Positions 55,483 through 62,768 of a DNA stretch of 64,000 bases are shown in pieces. The DNA comes from Affinirhizobium lemnae (GTDB lineage: Bacteria > Pseudomonadota > Alphaproteobacteria > Rhizobiales > Rhizobiaceae): positions 62,001 through 126,000 of the forward strand of contig NZ_JALJQZ010000005.1 in assembly GCF_022968395.1 (NCBI RefSeq). The letters are read 5' to 3'. The stretch's first letter is position 1, and each line of letters starts with the position of its first letter. A program made the position numbers and the translations under genes. A model generated the notes under the pieces. The model was given only the letters and a program-made list of their open reading frames with translations, was not told the DNA's origin and made no database searches.

Positions 55483-56493
55483 TTATTCCGACGCGTGTTC
55501 CAATGGAAAAACGAGGCTGTAGCTGATACGATCCAGCGTGATAGCATAGCGCGCCTTGCCGTTGACGGAAGCAGGCACGACGCGCTCCAGAACGGTACTG
55601 CCGAAATTCGCCTTCAGGCTGCCGCCGTCCCTGCCCTCGATATGACGAACCGAATTGGGCAGTCCTTCCTCCCAGCGTATTTCAAGTGAATCCTGACCAT
55701 TCGCCTGCACACGCTGACAGGTCACCTGAATGGCTTGGCCGCTCTTCGAAAAGGATCCATGACTAACCGCATTGACGATCAGTTCATGCAGGGCCAGACC
55801 AAGGTGCAGGGATGCATTCGGACTCAAGAGGACATTATCGCCACTAACCTTGATCAGATGCGCGTTCTCAGGAAGGTATTTCTCAGTCTGCTGCTGCACC
55901 AGTTCATAGAAAAATGCGCCTCGCCAGCTCGAATCCGTAATGAGATCCTGCGACTGCGAAAGCGAATAGAGCCGCCCCCGAAACTTGTTGAGAAATACAT
56001 CCAACGTTACGGAATAGCGTGCCGTCTGCAACGCGATGCTTTGAATAATCGCCAGCAGGTTTTTCGAGCGATGACTGACTTCGCGCAGCAGCGCCCGCAG
56101 AAGTCGCTCCCGATGGCGCTCCTCCGAACGATCAATAATCGTGGTTACGAGATGCATGCCACCCCGTGGCCTGAACACTGCCTGAACCCTGAACTCGTAA
56201 ACTTCGTCGGAGTTCACGGTGAACTCCATATGCCCCTTCTGGCCATGTTCAGTGATGCCATCTTTCAGCAGCTTCAACTTCGCAGCAATTTCCTCACCAA
56301 ACAAACTGGTATCGGTTGGTGTATCGGTCAGCGCCTGCGACCAGGCATCCGGCAGGTTGGTGACAAAAATGTAACGACGCTGGAGATCCTGGATCGTGAC
56401 GCTCGCACCGAGATCCAGGAGAGCGGGCATGAAAAAATCGCGTAACGCCTCACCGCTTTCACCAGCCTGTTGCCATGTCAGCTGATGCGACAA
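55483..56493 (-). CDS. PAS-like sensor histidine kinase of the HWE/HisKA_2 type
   Basis: A 336-residue soluble kinase. An N-terminal PAS-like domain (about residues 20-125) precedes the phosphoacceptor block LREVSHRSKNLLAIIQSIAL (His141), typical of HisKA_2/HWE kinases. ALHELIVNAVSHGSF is the N-box of the ATPase domain. There are no TM segments, so it is cytoplasmic. Kinases of this type control PhyR in the general stress response, and this one lies 312 bp from phyR behind an EcfG-type promoter, giving feedback control. Confidence 0.87.
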   Translation of the reverse strand: MSHQLTWQQAGESGEALRDFFMPALLDLGASVTIQDLQRRYIFVTNLPDAWSQALTDTPTDTSLFGEEIAAKLKLLKDGITEHGQKGHMEFTVNSDEVYEFRVQAVFRPRGGMHLVTTIIDRSEERHRERLLRALLREVSHRSKNLLAIIQSIALQTARYSVTLDVFLNKFRGRLYSLSQSQDLITDSSWRGAFFYELVQQQTEKYLPENAHLIKVSGDNVLLSPNASLHLGLALHELIVNAVSHGSFSKSGQAIQVTCQRVQANGQDSLEIRWEEGLPNSVRHIEGRDGGSLKANFGSTVLERVVPASVNGKARYAITLDRISYSLVFPLEHASE

Positions 56494-56805
56494 TTACGTG
56501 CTCCGCTCTTATCTGCGATACCTGACATATACGCACTCTTGCATATTCGGCCGTGCTGTGCCCCTTATAGGCGGCAACACGGCCGGTCTCAAGCCGATAC
56601 GCAATTAATTTCTGCTCTCTTAAACCGAACGGTCGGACGGCTATCCGGGCCAGACCACTCAGCAATCTGTAGTCGAAGTCTAAAGCTTGGCCCAAGTCAC
56701 AACTGCCGAAGGCATCCGTTTAGGGGTCGACGGCTGAACGCTCAACCATCGCCTTGGTTCCAAACAGAACAGTCATATCAGTGCTATGTATCAATGGCCG
56801 TCTGT
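56494..56805. other. 312-bp gap between phyR and the kinase gene, kinase leader
   Basis: No supported gene. An EcfG-type promoter lies at 56737-56761 (minus strand), leaving a leader of about 235 nt before the kinase start. The leader contains a strong hairpin CGGCCGTG (56548-56555) / CACGGCCG (56578-56585). An open frame of 78 codons on the minus strand (56459-56695) has no recognisable features and overlaps the kinase start, so it is not called. Confidence 0.5.
56737..56761 (-). promoter_or_regulatory. EcfG-type promoter of the stress kinase gene
   Basis: On the minus strand GGAAC (56761-56757), 16 bp, then CGTT (56740-56737). It points to the kinase gene at 56493, so the kinase would be induced by the sigma factor it ultimately controls. 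Confidence 0.75.
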
Positions 56806-57600
56806 TCAAGCAGCAGCCTTGACAGCCTCATTGAAGAAGAGCGCTTGGCTGATCAAAGCTTTGACCATGTCAGGGTTGAACGGCTTCGTCACCAAGAAGG
56901 CGGGCTCCGGCCGCTCGCCTGTCAGCAGGCGCTCCGGAAACGCGGTAATAAAGATGACTGGGACGCTGGAGGATTTCAGAATTTCATTCACGGCATCGAT
57001 ACCAGAACTGCCGTCTGCCAGCTGAATGTCGGCCAAAACCATTTTCGGGCTCGAACTCTGGAAAAGAGCAACGGCTTCCTTGTGCGTGCGGGCAATGCCA
57101 GTCACGCGGTGGCCAAGATCCTGCACCATCTGCTCGATATCGAGAGCAATGAGCGGCTCGTCTTCGATGATCATAATATCGGTCGCAACCTGACGCGAGA
57201 TCTCGCGCGATGCCTCATCCAGCAGGCGCGTAACCTCATTGACGTCGACGTCCAATATTTCCGCCGTTTCCTCCAAGGTGAAACCCTCGACAGAAATTAG
57301 GAGGAAGGCGTGTCGCGCCTGCGATGGAAGCGACGCAAGATTGGCAACGGCACGCTGCTCCCACGCGAAGGGCGACTCGATTGGACGGATCTCGATTGCA
57401 GTGGAACCAAAGATTGCGACGAAAAGTTTATACAGCGAAACGCGGTCCTTTGAACTTTCCGGAAAGATGGAAATATCGGCAATCAAAGCTTCCAGGACCG
57501 CCGCGACATATGCGTCTCCCGAGGTCTGCGAGCCTGTTACGGCGCGGGCGTAACGGCGCAGATAAGGAAGGTGGGACGCAACGCGAGTGGTAAGTGACAT
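56806..57600 (-). CDS. phyR: PhyR general stress response anti-anti-sigma regulator
   Basis: A 264-residue protein with the diagnostic PhyR architecture. An N-terminal sigma-factor-like domain (about 1-135; HLPYLRRYARAVTGSQ and LPSQARHAFLLISVEGFTLE) is followed by a C-terminal receiver domain with E146/D147, phosphoacceptor D191 (VLADIQLADG), T219 and K239 (TKPF). When phosphorylated it binds NepR and frees EcfG. It is divergent from nepR-ecfG, and an EcfG-type promoter precedes it. Confidence 0.96.
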   Translation of the reverse strand: MSLTTRVASHLPYLRRYARAVTGSQTSGDAYVAAVLEALIADISIFPESSKDRVSLYKLFVAIFGSTAIEIRPIESPFAWEQRAVANLASLPSQARHAFLLISVEGFTLEETAEILDVDVNEVTRLLDEASREISRQVATDIMIIEDEPLIALDIEQMVQDLGHRVTGIARTHKEAVALFQSSSPKMVLADIQLADGSSGIDAVNEILKSSSVPVIFITAFPERLLTGERPEPAFLVTKPFNPDMVKALISQALFFNEAVKAAA

Positions 57601-57643
57601 TCAGAATCTCCCCTGATGCCCAGTGGGCAATGAACGTGGTATC

Positions 57644-57668
57644 AACGGTAACCTAGAAAAAAAGTTCC
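57644..57668 (-). promoter_or_regulatory. EcfG-type promoter of phyR
   Basis: On the minus strand GGAAC (57668-57664), 16 bp, then CGTT (57647-57644), 44 bp before the phyR start. Its -35 element forms one arm of the inverted repeat at 57657-57688. Confidence 0.82.
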
Positions 57669-57676
57669 GTCTTCAG

Positions 57677-57701
57677 GGAACTTTTTTTATTCGAGCGCAT
57701 T
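57677..57701 (+). promoter_or_regulatory. EcfG-type promoter of nepR-ecfG
   Basis: GGAAC (57677-57681), 16 bp, then CATT (57698-57701), one base from the CGTT consensus, 35 bp before nepR. This gives autoregulation of the sigma factor, perhaps weaker than the phyR promoter because of the -10 mismatch. Confidence 0.65.
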
Positions 57702-57736
57702 CTCAATTGACGATACTGCAATAGGCTGCCTGCGTG

Positions 57737-57952
57737 ATGAGTGAAGACGAAACCAGAAACAAAGAAAAGATGAACACACCACAATCGAGCAACTTCCGGC
57801 CGGGCGCCATGCTACCGAACGCTTCGATTTCGCGCAAATTGCGGGAATTTTATGATGCGGTTCAGGAAGAAGGCATTCCGGATCGCTTTCTCGATCTCTT
57901 GGAACGTCTCGAAGAGGCTGAAAAGAGTGCAAAATCGGTGAATGCGAAATGA
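57737..57952 (+). CDS. nepR: NepR anti-sigma factor
   Basis: A 71-residue protein with the NepR core ISRKLREFYDAVQEEGIPDR followed by FLDLLERL, two short helices that grip either EcfG or the sigma-like domain of PhyR. The N-terminus is disordered-looking and polar. The ATG at 57737 is used (a GTG precedes it directly). The stop overlaps the ecfG start (ATGA), fixing their stoichiometry. Confidence 0.93.
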   Translation: MSEDETRNKEKMNTPQSSNFRPGAMLPNASISRKLREFYDAVQEEGIPDRFLDLLERLEEAEKSAKSVNAK

Positions 57953-58515
57953 TCACGGATCAAGAAAATGACGATCGCGCTTTTAAGCGAGACCTTTTGG
58001 CATCCTTGCCAAATCTTCGTGCTTTTGCGGTCTCACTGACGGGCCGTCACGACAAGGCTGATGACCTGGTGCAAGATACTATCATGAAGGCCTGGGGAAA
58101 CCAGAAGAGTTTCACGGCGGGCACAAACATGCGCGCCTGGCTGTTCACGATACTTCGCAACGAATTTTACAGCCAGATGCGCAAGCGTGGACGTGAAGTT
58201 CAGGATAGCGACGGCCTGTTCAGCGAGCGGTTCTCAGTGCATCCTGAACAGTATGGCCGTCTGGATCTGCAGGACTTCCGCAAGGCGCTGGATACTTTGC
58301 CCGACGATCAGCGTGAAGCCATCATTCTGGTGGGTGCTGCAGGCTTTGCCTATGAAGAAGCGGCGACGATCTGCGGCTGTGCCGTCGGCACGATCAAAAG
58401 CCGCGTTTCTCGTGCCCGCGCAAGGCTTCAGGAAATTCTGGGTGTTTCCGGCGAAGGCGATTTCGGTCCCGATCCCGGCGATGCCGCAATCACAGCAAGA
58501 GCTTTCGGAAGCTAG
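57949..58515 (+). CDS. ecfG: ECF sigma factor EcfG (general stress response)
   Basis: A 188-residue ECF15-type sigma factor. Region 2 reads RAFAVSLTGRHDKADDLVQDT and NMRAWLFTILRNEFYSQMRK. Region 4 reads LPDDQREAIILVGAAGFAYE and CAVGTIKSRVSRARARL. It directs RNA polymerase to GGAAC-N16/17-CGTT promoters, five candidates of which lie in this window. In rhizobia the gene is also called rpoE2. It is co-transcribed with nepR and converges on a response regulator gene, overlapping its stop by 4 nt. Confidence 0.95.
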   Translation: MITDQENDDRAFKRDLLASLPNLRAFAVSLTGRHDKADDLVQDTIMKAWGNQKSFTAGTNMRAWLFTILRNEFYSQMRKRGREVQDSDGLFSERFSVHPEQYGRLDLQDFRKALDTLPDDQREAIILVGAAGFAYEEAATICGCAVGTIKSRVSRARARLQEILGVSGEGDFGPDPGDAAITARAFGS

Positions 58516-58904
58516 AACCGCTTCGCGGCAGCATAAACGTCCTGCACCACCGCTACCAATCTCTCATCATCGAACGGTTTCAACATAACAGGAATTCCTT
58601 GAAATCCCGGAACTCCTGAACGGTGACGGCTGTCCACGGACGTAAAAACAAATCCAGCGCCCGCCTCCCGCAGGCGCTGGATTCTCCCCCATAGAACCTC
58701 CGTTACGAAATCGATGTCAATCAACATGACATCGAACGCCCCTTCCTTAAGCAAGGTGTCGACATCGCGCGGCATGGCAATCGTGACGCAGCACCCGAAT
58801 GCCTCTCCTAGAACCTGCTCGGCTTCCATAGCCACCAGATAGTGTGTATCGATGACCAGAAGGCGCACGCGAATGTCCCGGATGGTGAAACCAAGGAAAG
58901 CCAT
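58512..58904 (-). CDS. single-domain receiver protein near the stress locus
   Basis: A 130-residue protein that is little more than a receiver domain. LLVIDTHYLVAMEAE replaces the usual acidic pair with only one Asp, the phosphoacceptor Asp is in VMLIDIDFVTE, a Ser/Thr is in FVFTSVDS, and the conserved Lys is in MLKPFD. It lacks an output domain. Its position converging on ecfG suggests it works in the same phosphorelay, as a phosphate sink or shuttle (inference). The start at 58904 covers the domain; an ATG at 58943 would add 13 residues. Confidence 0.75.
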   Translation of the reverse strand: MAFLGFTIRDIRVRLLVIDTHYLVAMEAEQVLGEAFGCCVTIAMPRDVDTLLKEGAFDVMLIDIDFVTEVLWGRIQRLREAGAGFVFTSVDSRHRSGVPGFQGIPVMLKPFDDERLVAVVQDVYAAAKRF

Positions 58905-58999
58905 AGAACATTCATGGAACGGTGGGTCATTTAAAAAAGACATAGCAGCACTCAGTTTTTCTTCTATTGTCTTTTTCCCATGCCAAAAATCGGTCCGCC

Positions 59000-59758
59000 A
59001 TGGCTCAAAGCAAATCATTCGCTGCTGTCCGCATCCCCTGTGAACTCTGTCCGTTACGTGCTCGGGAGACATTCCGTGATTTTGATTCGACCGAACTTGG
59101 GTTCGTGTCCTCCTTCAAGATTGCGGAACTTCTCCTCGAACCGGGAACGACAATCATTGACGAAGGCCAGCGCCACCCACAACTCTACACGGCTCTCGCA
59201 GGATGGGGCTTCCGTTACAAGATCCTGGAGGATGGGCGTCGGCAGGTCCTGAACTACGTGCTGCCCGGGGACCTGATTGGCCTGCAAGGCAATCTGATGT
59301 CGGAAATGCTGCATTCGGTCGAGGCGCTGACGAAGATGACCCTTTGTGTCTTCGAGCGCGAACGTCTGACCGCTCTCTTCCAGAACCATCCGTCGCTGGC
59401 CTATGACCTCACCTGGATTGCCTCGCGCGAGGAATCCATACTGGATGAACATCTTCTCTCCGTCGGGCGCCGCACGGCTCTGGAGCGCGCGGCCTATCTT
59501 CTCGCCTTCCTGGATCACCGGGCTCAGGCCACCGGCGTTTTCCCCGAAGAAGGGCCGAAGGTTCTGCCCCTGACCCAGCAGCATGTTGCCGATACACTGG
59601 GACTGTCGCTCGTCCACACGAACAAGACATTGAGGCGTCTGTCGGATGCGGGTGTCGTGCGCTGGCTGGATCGCGGTTCGGAGGTTCTGGAGCGCGGCAA
59701 GCTCTTCGATATTGCAGGCTGGCAACCATCTGTCGAAGGCATGCGCCCATTCATCTGA
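59000..59758 (+). CDS. Crp/Fnr-family transcriptional regulator
   Basis: A 252-residue regulator. A cyclic-nucleotide-binding-like beta roll (about 30-140; IIDEGQRHPQLYTALAGWG, VLPGDLIGLQGN) is followed by a winged helix at about 170-230 (LPLTQQHVADTLGLSLVHTNKTLRRL). The N-terminus has C-x2-C (IPCELCPLR), as in Fnr/FixK relatives, but the additional Cys needed for a 4Fe-4S cluster are not evident. It is divergent from the receiver gene. Target genes unknown. Confidence 0.88.
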   Translation: MAQSKSFAAVRIPCELCPLRARETFRDFDSTELGFVSSFKIAELLLEPGTTIIDEGQRHPQLYTALAGWGFRYKILEDGRRQVLNYVLPGDLIGLQGNLMSEMLHSVEALTKMTLCVFERERLTALFQNHPSLAYDLTWIASREESILDEHLLSVGRRTALERAAYLLAFLDHRAQATGVFPEEGPKVLPLTQQHVADTLGLSLVHTNKTLRRLSDAGVVRWLDRGSEVLERGKLFDIAGWQPSVEGMRPFI

Positions 59759-59787
59759 CTTGCTTCATCAGACAGACTTCCCAAACG

Positions 59788-59810
59788 AAAAACGCCCCGA
59801 AACCGGGGCG
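59788..59810 (-). terminator. intrinsic terminator of the dps operon
   Basis: CGCCCCG (59793-59799) and CGGGGCG (59804-59810) form a 7-bp GC stem with a 4-nt loop. On the minus strand it is followed by TTTTT. It lies 24 bp after the dps stop. Confidence 0.8.
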
Positions 59811-59833
59811 CCTTCGAATCAAGGAATATCGCG

Positions 59834-60346
59834 TTATTCCGCGACGATTGCCCGCAGCATCCAGAGTGCTTTTTCATGGAATGTCAGGCGGTCGGTCAGC
59901 ATGTCTGCGGTCACCACATCGCCGGCTTCGTCAGCCTTTTCCGCCGTGTCACGCATGACCTTGACGGCAGCCTCATGGTCGGCGACGAGGTCGTTGACCA
60001 TGTCCACGGCCGTCAGCTTGCCAACTTCGTTCGCCTTTGGCGCAAACTGGGCTGCTTCGCCCAGCGTTGCCGGAGCAAGGTGTCCAAGCGCGCGGATCCG
60101 TTCCGCGATGATGTCCGAAGCCTTGAACAGCGCGTTATAGTGCTCTTCCGTCAATTCGTGCAGCGGCTTGAACAGAGGGCCAACAACGTTCCAGTGGTAA
60201 ACATGGCTCTTGATCGTCAGCCGATAGGTAGCAGCCAGAATATCGGACAGGCTCTTTGCAGCCTGCGCCCGGTATTTCGACTCGAGCCCAATATTGATCT
60301 CTTCGTCGTGGGACTTGGGTTTAAGAACTGCAGATGCGTTTGCCAT
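59834..60346 (-). CDS. dps: Dps-family DNA-protecting ferritin
   Basis: A 170-residue Dps protein with the ferroxidase-site pattern SHVYHWNVVGPLFKPLHELTEEHY (His, His and Asp/Glu from adjacent subunits) and the four-helix bundle TERLTFHEKALWMLR-like end (DRLTFHEKALWML). It oxidises and stores iron with peroxide, protecting DNA in stress. It is the last of a three-gene operon with a membrane protein and a DUF883 protein, under an EcfG-type promoter at 61250-61274. Confidence 0.93.
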   Translation of the reverse strand: MANASAVLKPKSHDEEINIGLESKYRAQAAKSLSDILAATYRLTIKSHVYHWNVVGPLFKPLHELTEEHYNALFKASDIIAERIRALGHLAPATLGEAAQFAPKANEVGKLTAVDMVNDLVADHEAAVKVMRDTAEKADEAGDVVTADMLTDRLTFHEKALWMLRAIVAE

Positions 60347-60372
60347 GTCATGGCTCCTCTGTTTGAGCTTGT

Positions 60373-60816
60373 TTAAGCGCTTGGGTTCGATGGATCGTTT
60401 CCACCGCCCAGAAGCTTCAATGCGATGAGGCCCACACCGCCCGATATGGCGGCGGCCATAAGCGGTTTCGATTTCACCAGCAGCGGCAGCGCTGAGACCG
60501 CCGCTGTCAACATCATGGCCCGGCTGCCTGCGGCTGCCTCGCGACGACGCTTTTCATCGGCCTTGTTCTTGATGGACACCGCCAGAAGAATAATCAGGAC
60601 GATGAGCAGTGCCCCACCTGCAACCGATGCAAGGGCAGTTACCGGGCCGACCTTGCGAGAGAGATAAACTGCAAGCGCTGCAATGCCGGTTCCATAGGCC
60701 GTCAGTGCAAAGAGCGCAGCAATGGCATAGAGAATGACATTGCGCTTGGTCCGCTGGGCGAAACCTCGCACATCCGACGTCAACAGCGAGGCCAGAAGAG
60801 GCGCAAGTGCACCCAT
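60373..60816 (-). CDS. small membrane protein (phage-holin/superfamily III-like), stress operon
   Basis: A 147-residue protein with two long hydrophobic segments in the first half (VILYAIAALFALTAYGTGIA and GGALLIVLIILLAV). A basic, Lys/Arg-rich middle (KNKADEKRRREAAAGSR) is followed by a further Gly-rich hydrophobic stretch. It starts 1 bp after the DUF883 gene stops and ends 26 bp before dps. Genes like this accompany DUF883 proteins in many proteobacteria as envelope-associated stress proteins. No function is known. Confidence 0.7.
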   Translation of the reverse strand: MGALAPLLASLLTSDVRGFAQRTKRNVILYAIAALFALTAYGTGIAALAVYLSRKVGPVTALASVAGGALLIVLIILLAVSIKNKADEKRRREAAAGSRAMMLTAAVSALPLLVKSKPLMAAAISGGVGLIALKLLGGGNDPSNPSA

Positions 60817-60817
60817 G

Positions 60818-61144
60818 TTAGCGACGCGACAGAAGCGCGAACAGGAAGCCGATGCCGGCAGCGATTGCCACAGACTGAAGCGGCTTTGTGCGGATCTGGC
60901 GCTCGATATCCTTTTCGATCGACTGAAACTGCGCACGGGCAGAATCAAGAGCCTGTGCCGAAGCATCCATGGCCTCATTCGAGGCACGACGCGCCTTGTA
61001 CTTCAGGTCATCAGCCTTGTTGGATCCGGCAGCGGCCACGGAACGGGCAAGGGCCGCAAGGTCTTCGCGAAGTTGCTGGAGCTGCTTTTCGATATCGCCT
61101 TCAGAACCGGTACGCGTGAAATCATTCGGTGAATTCATGGACAT
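60818..61144 (-). CDS. DUF883/ElaB-YqjD-like membrane-tail protein
   Basis: A 108-residue protein made of one long amphipathic coiled coil (IEKQLQQLREDLAALARSVA, then KYKARRASNEAMD) and a C-terminal glycine-zipper TM helix (SVAIAAGIGFLFALLSRR). E. coli ElaB/YqjD relatives are stationary-phase proteins that tether ribosomes to the inner membrane. Four ATGs occur in a row; the one at 61144 has AGGAG exactly 6 nt upstream. It is first in the operon driven by the EcfG-type promoter at 61250. Confidence 0.8.
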   Translation of the reverse strand: MSMNSPNDFTRTGSEGDIEKQLQQLREDLAALARSVAAAGSNKADDLKYKARRASNEAMDASAQALDSARAQFQSIEKDIERQIRTKPLQSVAIAAGIGFLFALLSRR

Positions 61145-61249
61145 CATCATCTCCTGATAATTGAATAAGACCCGGAAAGCAGATCGGCTCTGGCGCCAAT
61201 CGTCCCCCACTGCGACGAGCACCCCGCAGGCTCTCGTTTTCATGCCGTC

Positions 61250-61274
61250 AACGCCGATCTCTGCAATTTGTTCC
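61250..61274 (-). promoter_or_regulatory. EcfG-type promoter of the DUF883-membrane protein-dps operon
   Basis: On the minus strand GGAAC (61274-61270), 16 bp, then CGTT (61253-61250), about 106 bp before the DUF883 start. It places dps and its two partners in the general stress regulon. Confidence 0.78.
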
Positions 61275-61290
61275 TTAACCGACCGGGAAC

Positions 61291-61326
61291 AAAAAAGCCT
61301 TGAGCGATGTCAATCGCTCAAGGCTT
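61291..61326 (-). terminator. intrinsic terminator of the amidase gene
   Basis: AAGCCTTGAGCGAT (61295-61308) and ATCGCTCAAGGCTT (61313-61326) form a perfect 14-bp stem with a 4-nt loop. On the minus strand it ends in TTTTTT. It insulates the dps operon promoter, which begins 17 bp further on. Confidence 0.9.
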
Positions 61327-61350
61327 ATGATCTTCGCAGATGGAAGACTG

Positions 61351-62745
61351 TCAGGCGGCGGGCGGCTCTGGCCAACGGGTGACACCCCCACTCATGATCT
61401 CGAACGCCTTCGACAAACGAAGAACAAACTGATCGGCGAAACGTGGGCCGACGATCTGCATTCCGATTGGCATGCCGCTCCTGGAGAAACCGCAATTGAT
61501 AGAGGATGCCGGCTGCTCGGACATGTTCCATGGCACGGTAAAGGCGATATGCTCGAACGGCAGCGCCGGATCATTGGTGGGTGACGCCCATTCCGCCGGA
61601 TAGGAGACGATCGGGTTTGTCGGCGAGATTACGGCGTCGACAGTGGTAAACAGACGCCCGCAGGTCTTGCGCATTTCCATGGTCTGGTTGAAACCGCGCA
61701 CGGCCTCCACACCGGATACCGCGGCGCCGCCCTTCGCCCATTCAAAAATGTAGGGCAGGATCTCGGCGTGCTTTTCCGCACTCATGGTCTCGATATCGCC
61801 CCAGAAGCGGGAACGCCAGAATTTGTCCAGGCCGTCCAGCATGGCCCGCGTCAGGACAGGACTGACCGGTATGATCTCCGCGCCTGTCTGCTCGAACAGG
61901 CGTGCGGCAGCAATGATGGCATCCTTCACCTCTTCTTCCACACCAATCCCGGTGCCGGCATCCAGCATCAGGCCGATCTTCAGGCCCTTGAGATCGATGT
62001 CGAAATCCAGCCAGTTGAAATCATTGGGCGGAAGGGATGTACCGTCGCGCCAGTCGGGGCGCGAAAGCGGCTCCATCGCAATGGCGGAATCTTCAACGCA
62101 ACGGGTCATCGGCCCCGCACAACGCCCGACATAATAGGGATCGACCGGAATACGGCCATGGCTAGGCTTGAAGCCGAAAAGACCTGTCCAGCCCGCAGGC
62201 AAGCGTACCGATCCACCTATATCGGTCCCGATATGCAAAGGACCGAAGGAGGCGGCACCGGCAGAGGCCGCACCGGCGCTGGATCCGCCGGGGTTCTTCG
62301 ACAGATCCCAGGGATTTCGGCTCAAGGGATGAAAGCTGGAAAGGCCCGAAGACAGCATTCCATAATCCGGACACGTGGTCTTGGCGAAAATCACCGCGCC
62401 ATCTTCCCGGCAGCGGGCAGCAATTGGCGCGTCTTCCGCTGCCGGAACGAGATCGACTGCCTTTGTGCCAAGCGGAACCGGATCGCCTTTCGTGGCAATC
62501 AACTCCTTCAATGTGACCGGAATTCCGTCCAGTACACCGAGGGTCTCGCCGCTCGCCCAACGCTGCGTGGCGGCAGAAGCCTGCGCCCGCGCACTCTCGG
62601 GATTATAGAGATAAAGCGCCTGAACATGGGGCTCGAAGGCTTCGATGCGCTCTTCCACCGCCTGCCAGTATTCCAGCGGAGAGAGTTTCCTGGCGGCATA
62701 GAGCTCGCGGATCTGCCGGATGGTCAGGCTCAGCAATTCATTCAT
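61351..62745 (-). CDS. amidase (amidase signature family)
   Basis: A 464-residue amidase signature enzyme with the Ser-cisSer-Lys triad. The Lys is in PVTLKELIATKG (about 80), the cis-Ser in NPGGSSAGAASAG and the nucleophile Ser in GTDIGGSVRLPAG. The family hydrolyses amides, carbamates or peptide amides; the substrate cannot be told. It follows two peptide-permease genes on the same strand with a 23-bp gap, so it probably acts on an imported amide or peptide. Confidence 0.92.
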   Translation of the reverse strand: MNELLSLTIRQIRELYAARKLSPLEYWQAVEERIEAFEPHVQALYLYNPESARAQASAATQRWASGETLGVLDGIPVTLKELIATKGDPVPLGTKAVDLVPAAEDAPIAARCREDGAVIFAKTTCPDYGMLSSGLSSFHPLSRNPWDLSKNPGGSSAGAASAGAASFGPLHIGTDIGGSVRLPAGWTGLFGFKPSHGRIPVDPYYVGRCAGPMTRCVEDSAIAMEPLSRPDWRDGTSLPPNDFNWLDFDIDLKGLKIGLMLDAGTGIGVEEEVKDAIIAAARLFEQTGAEIIPVSPVLTRAMLDGLDKFWRSRFWGDIETMSAEKHAEILPYIFEWAKGGAAVSGVEAVRGFNQTMEMRKTCGRLFTTVDAVISPTNPIVSYPAEWASPTNDPALPFEHIAFTVPWNMSEQPASSINCGFSRSGMPIGMQIVGPRFADQFVLRLSKAFEIMSGGVTRWPEPPAA

Positions 62746-62768
62746 GGCATTGTCTTTTCACTGTTTCG

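Noticed and set aside
56459-56695. 78-codon minus-strand ORF between phyR and the kinase
   Set aside because: Overlaps the kinase start, no ribosome binding site or recognised feature; better read as leader.
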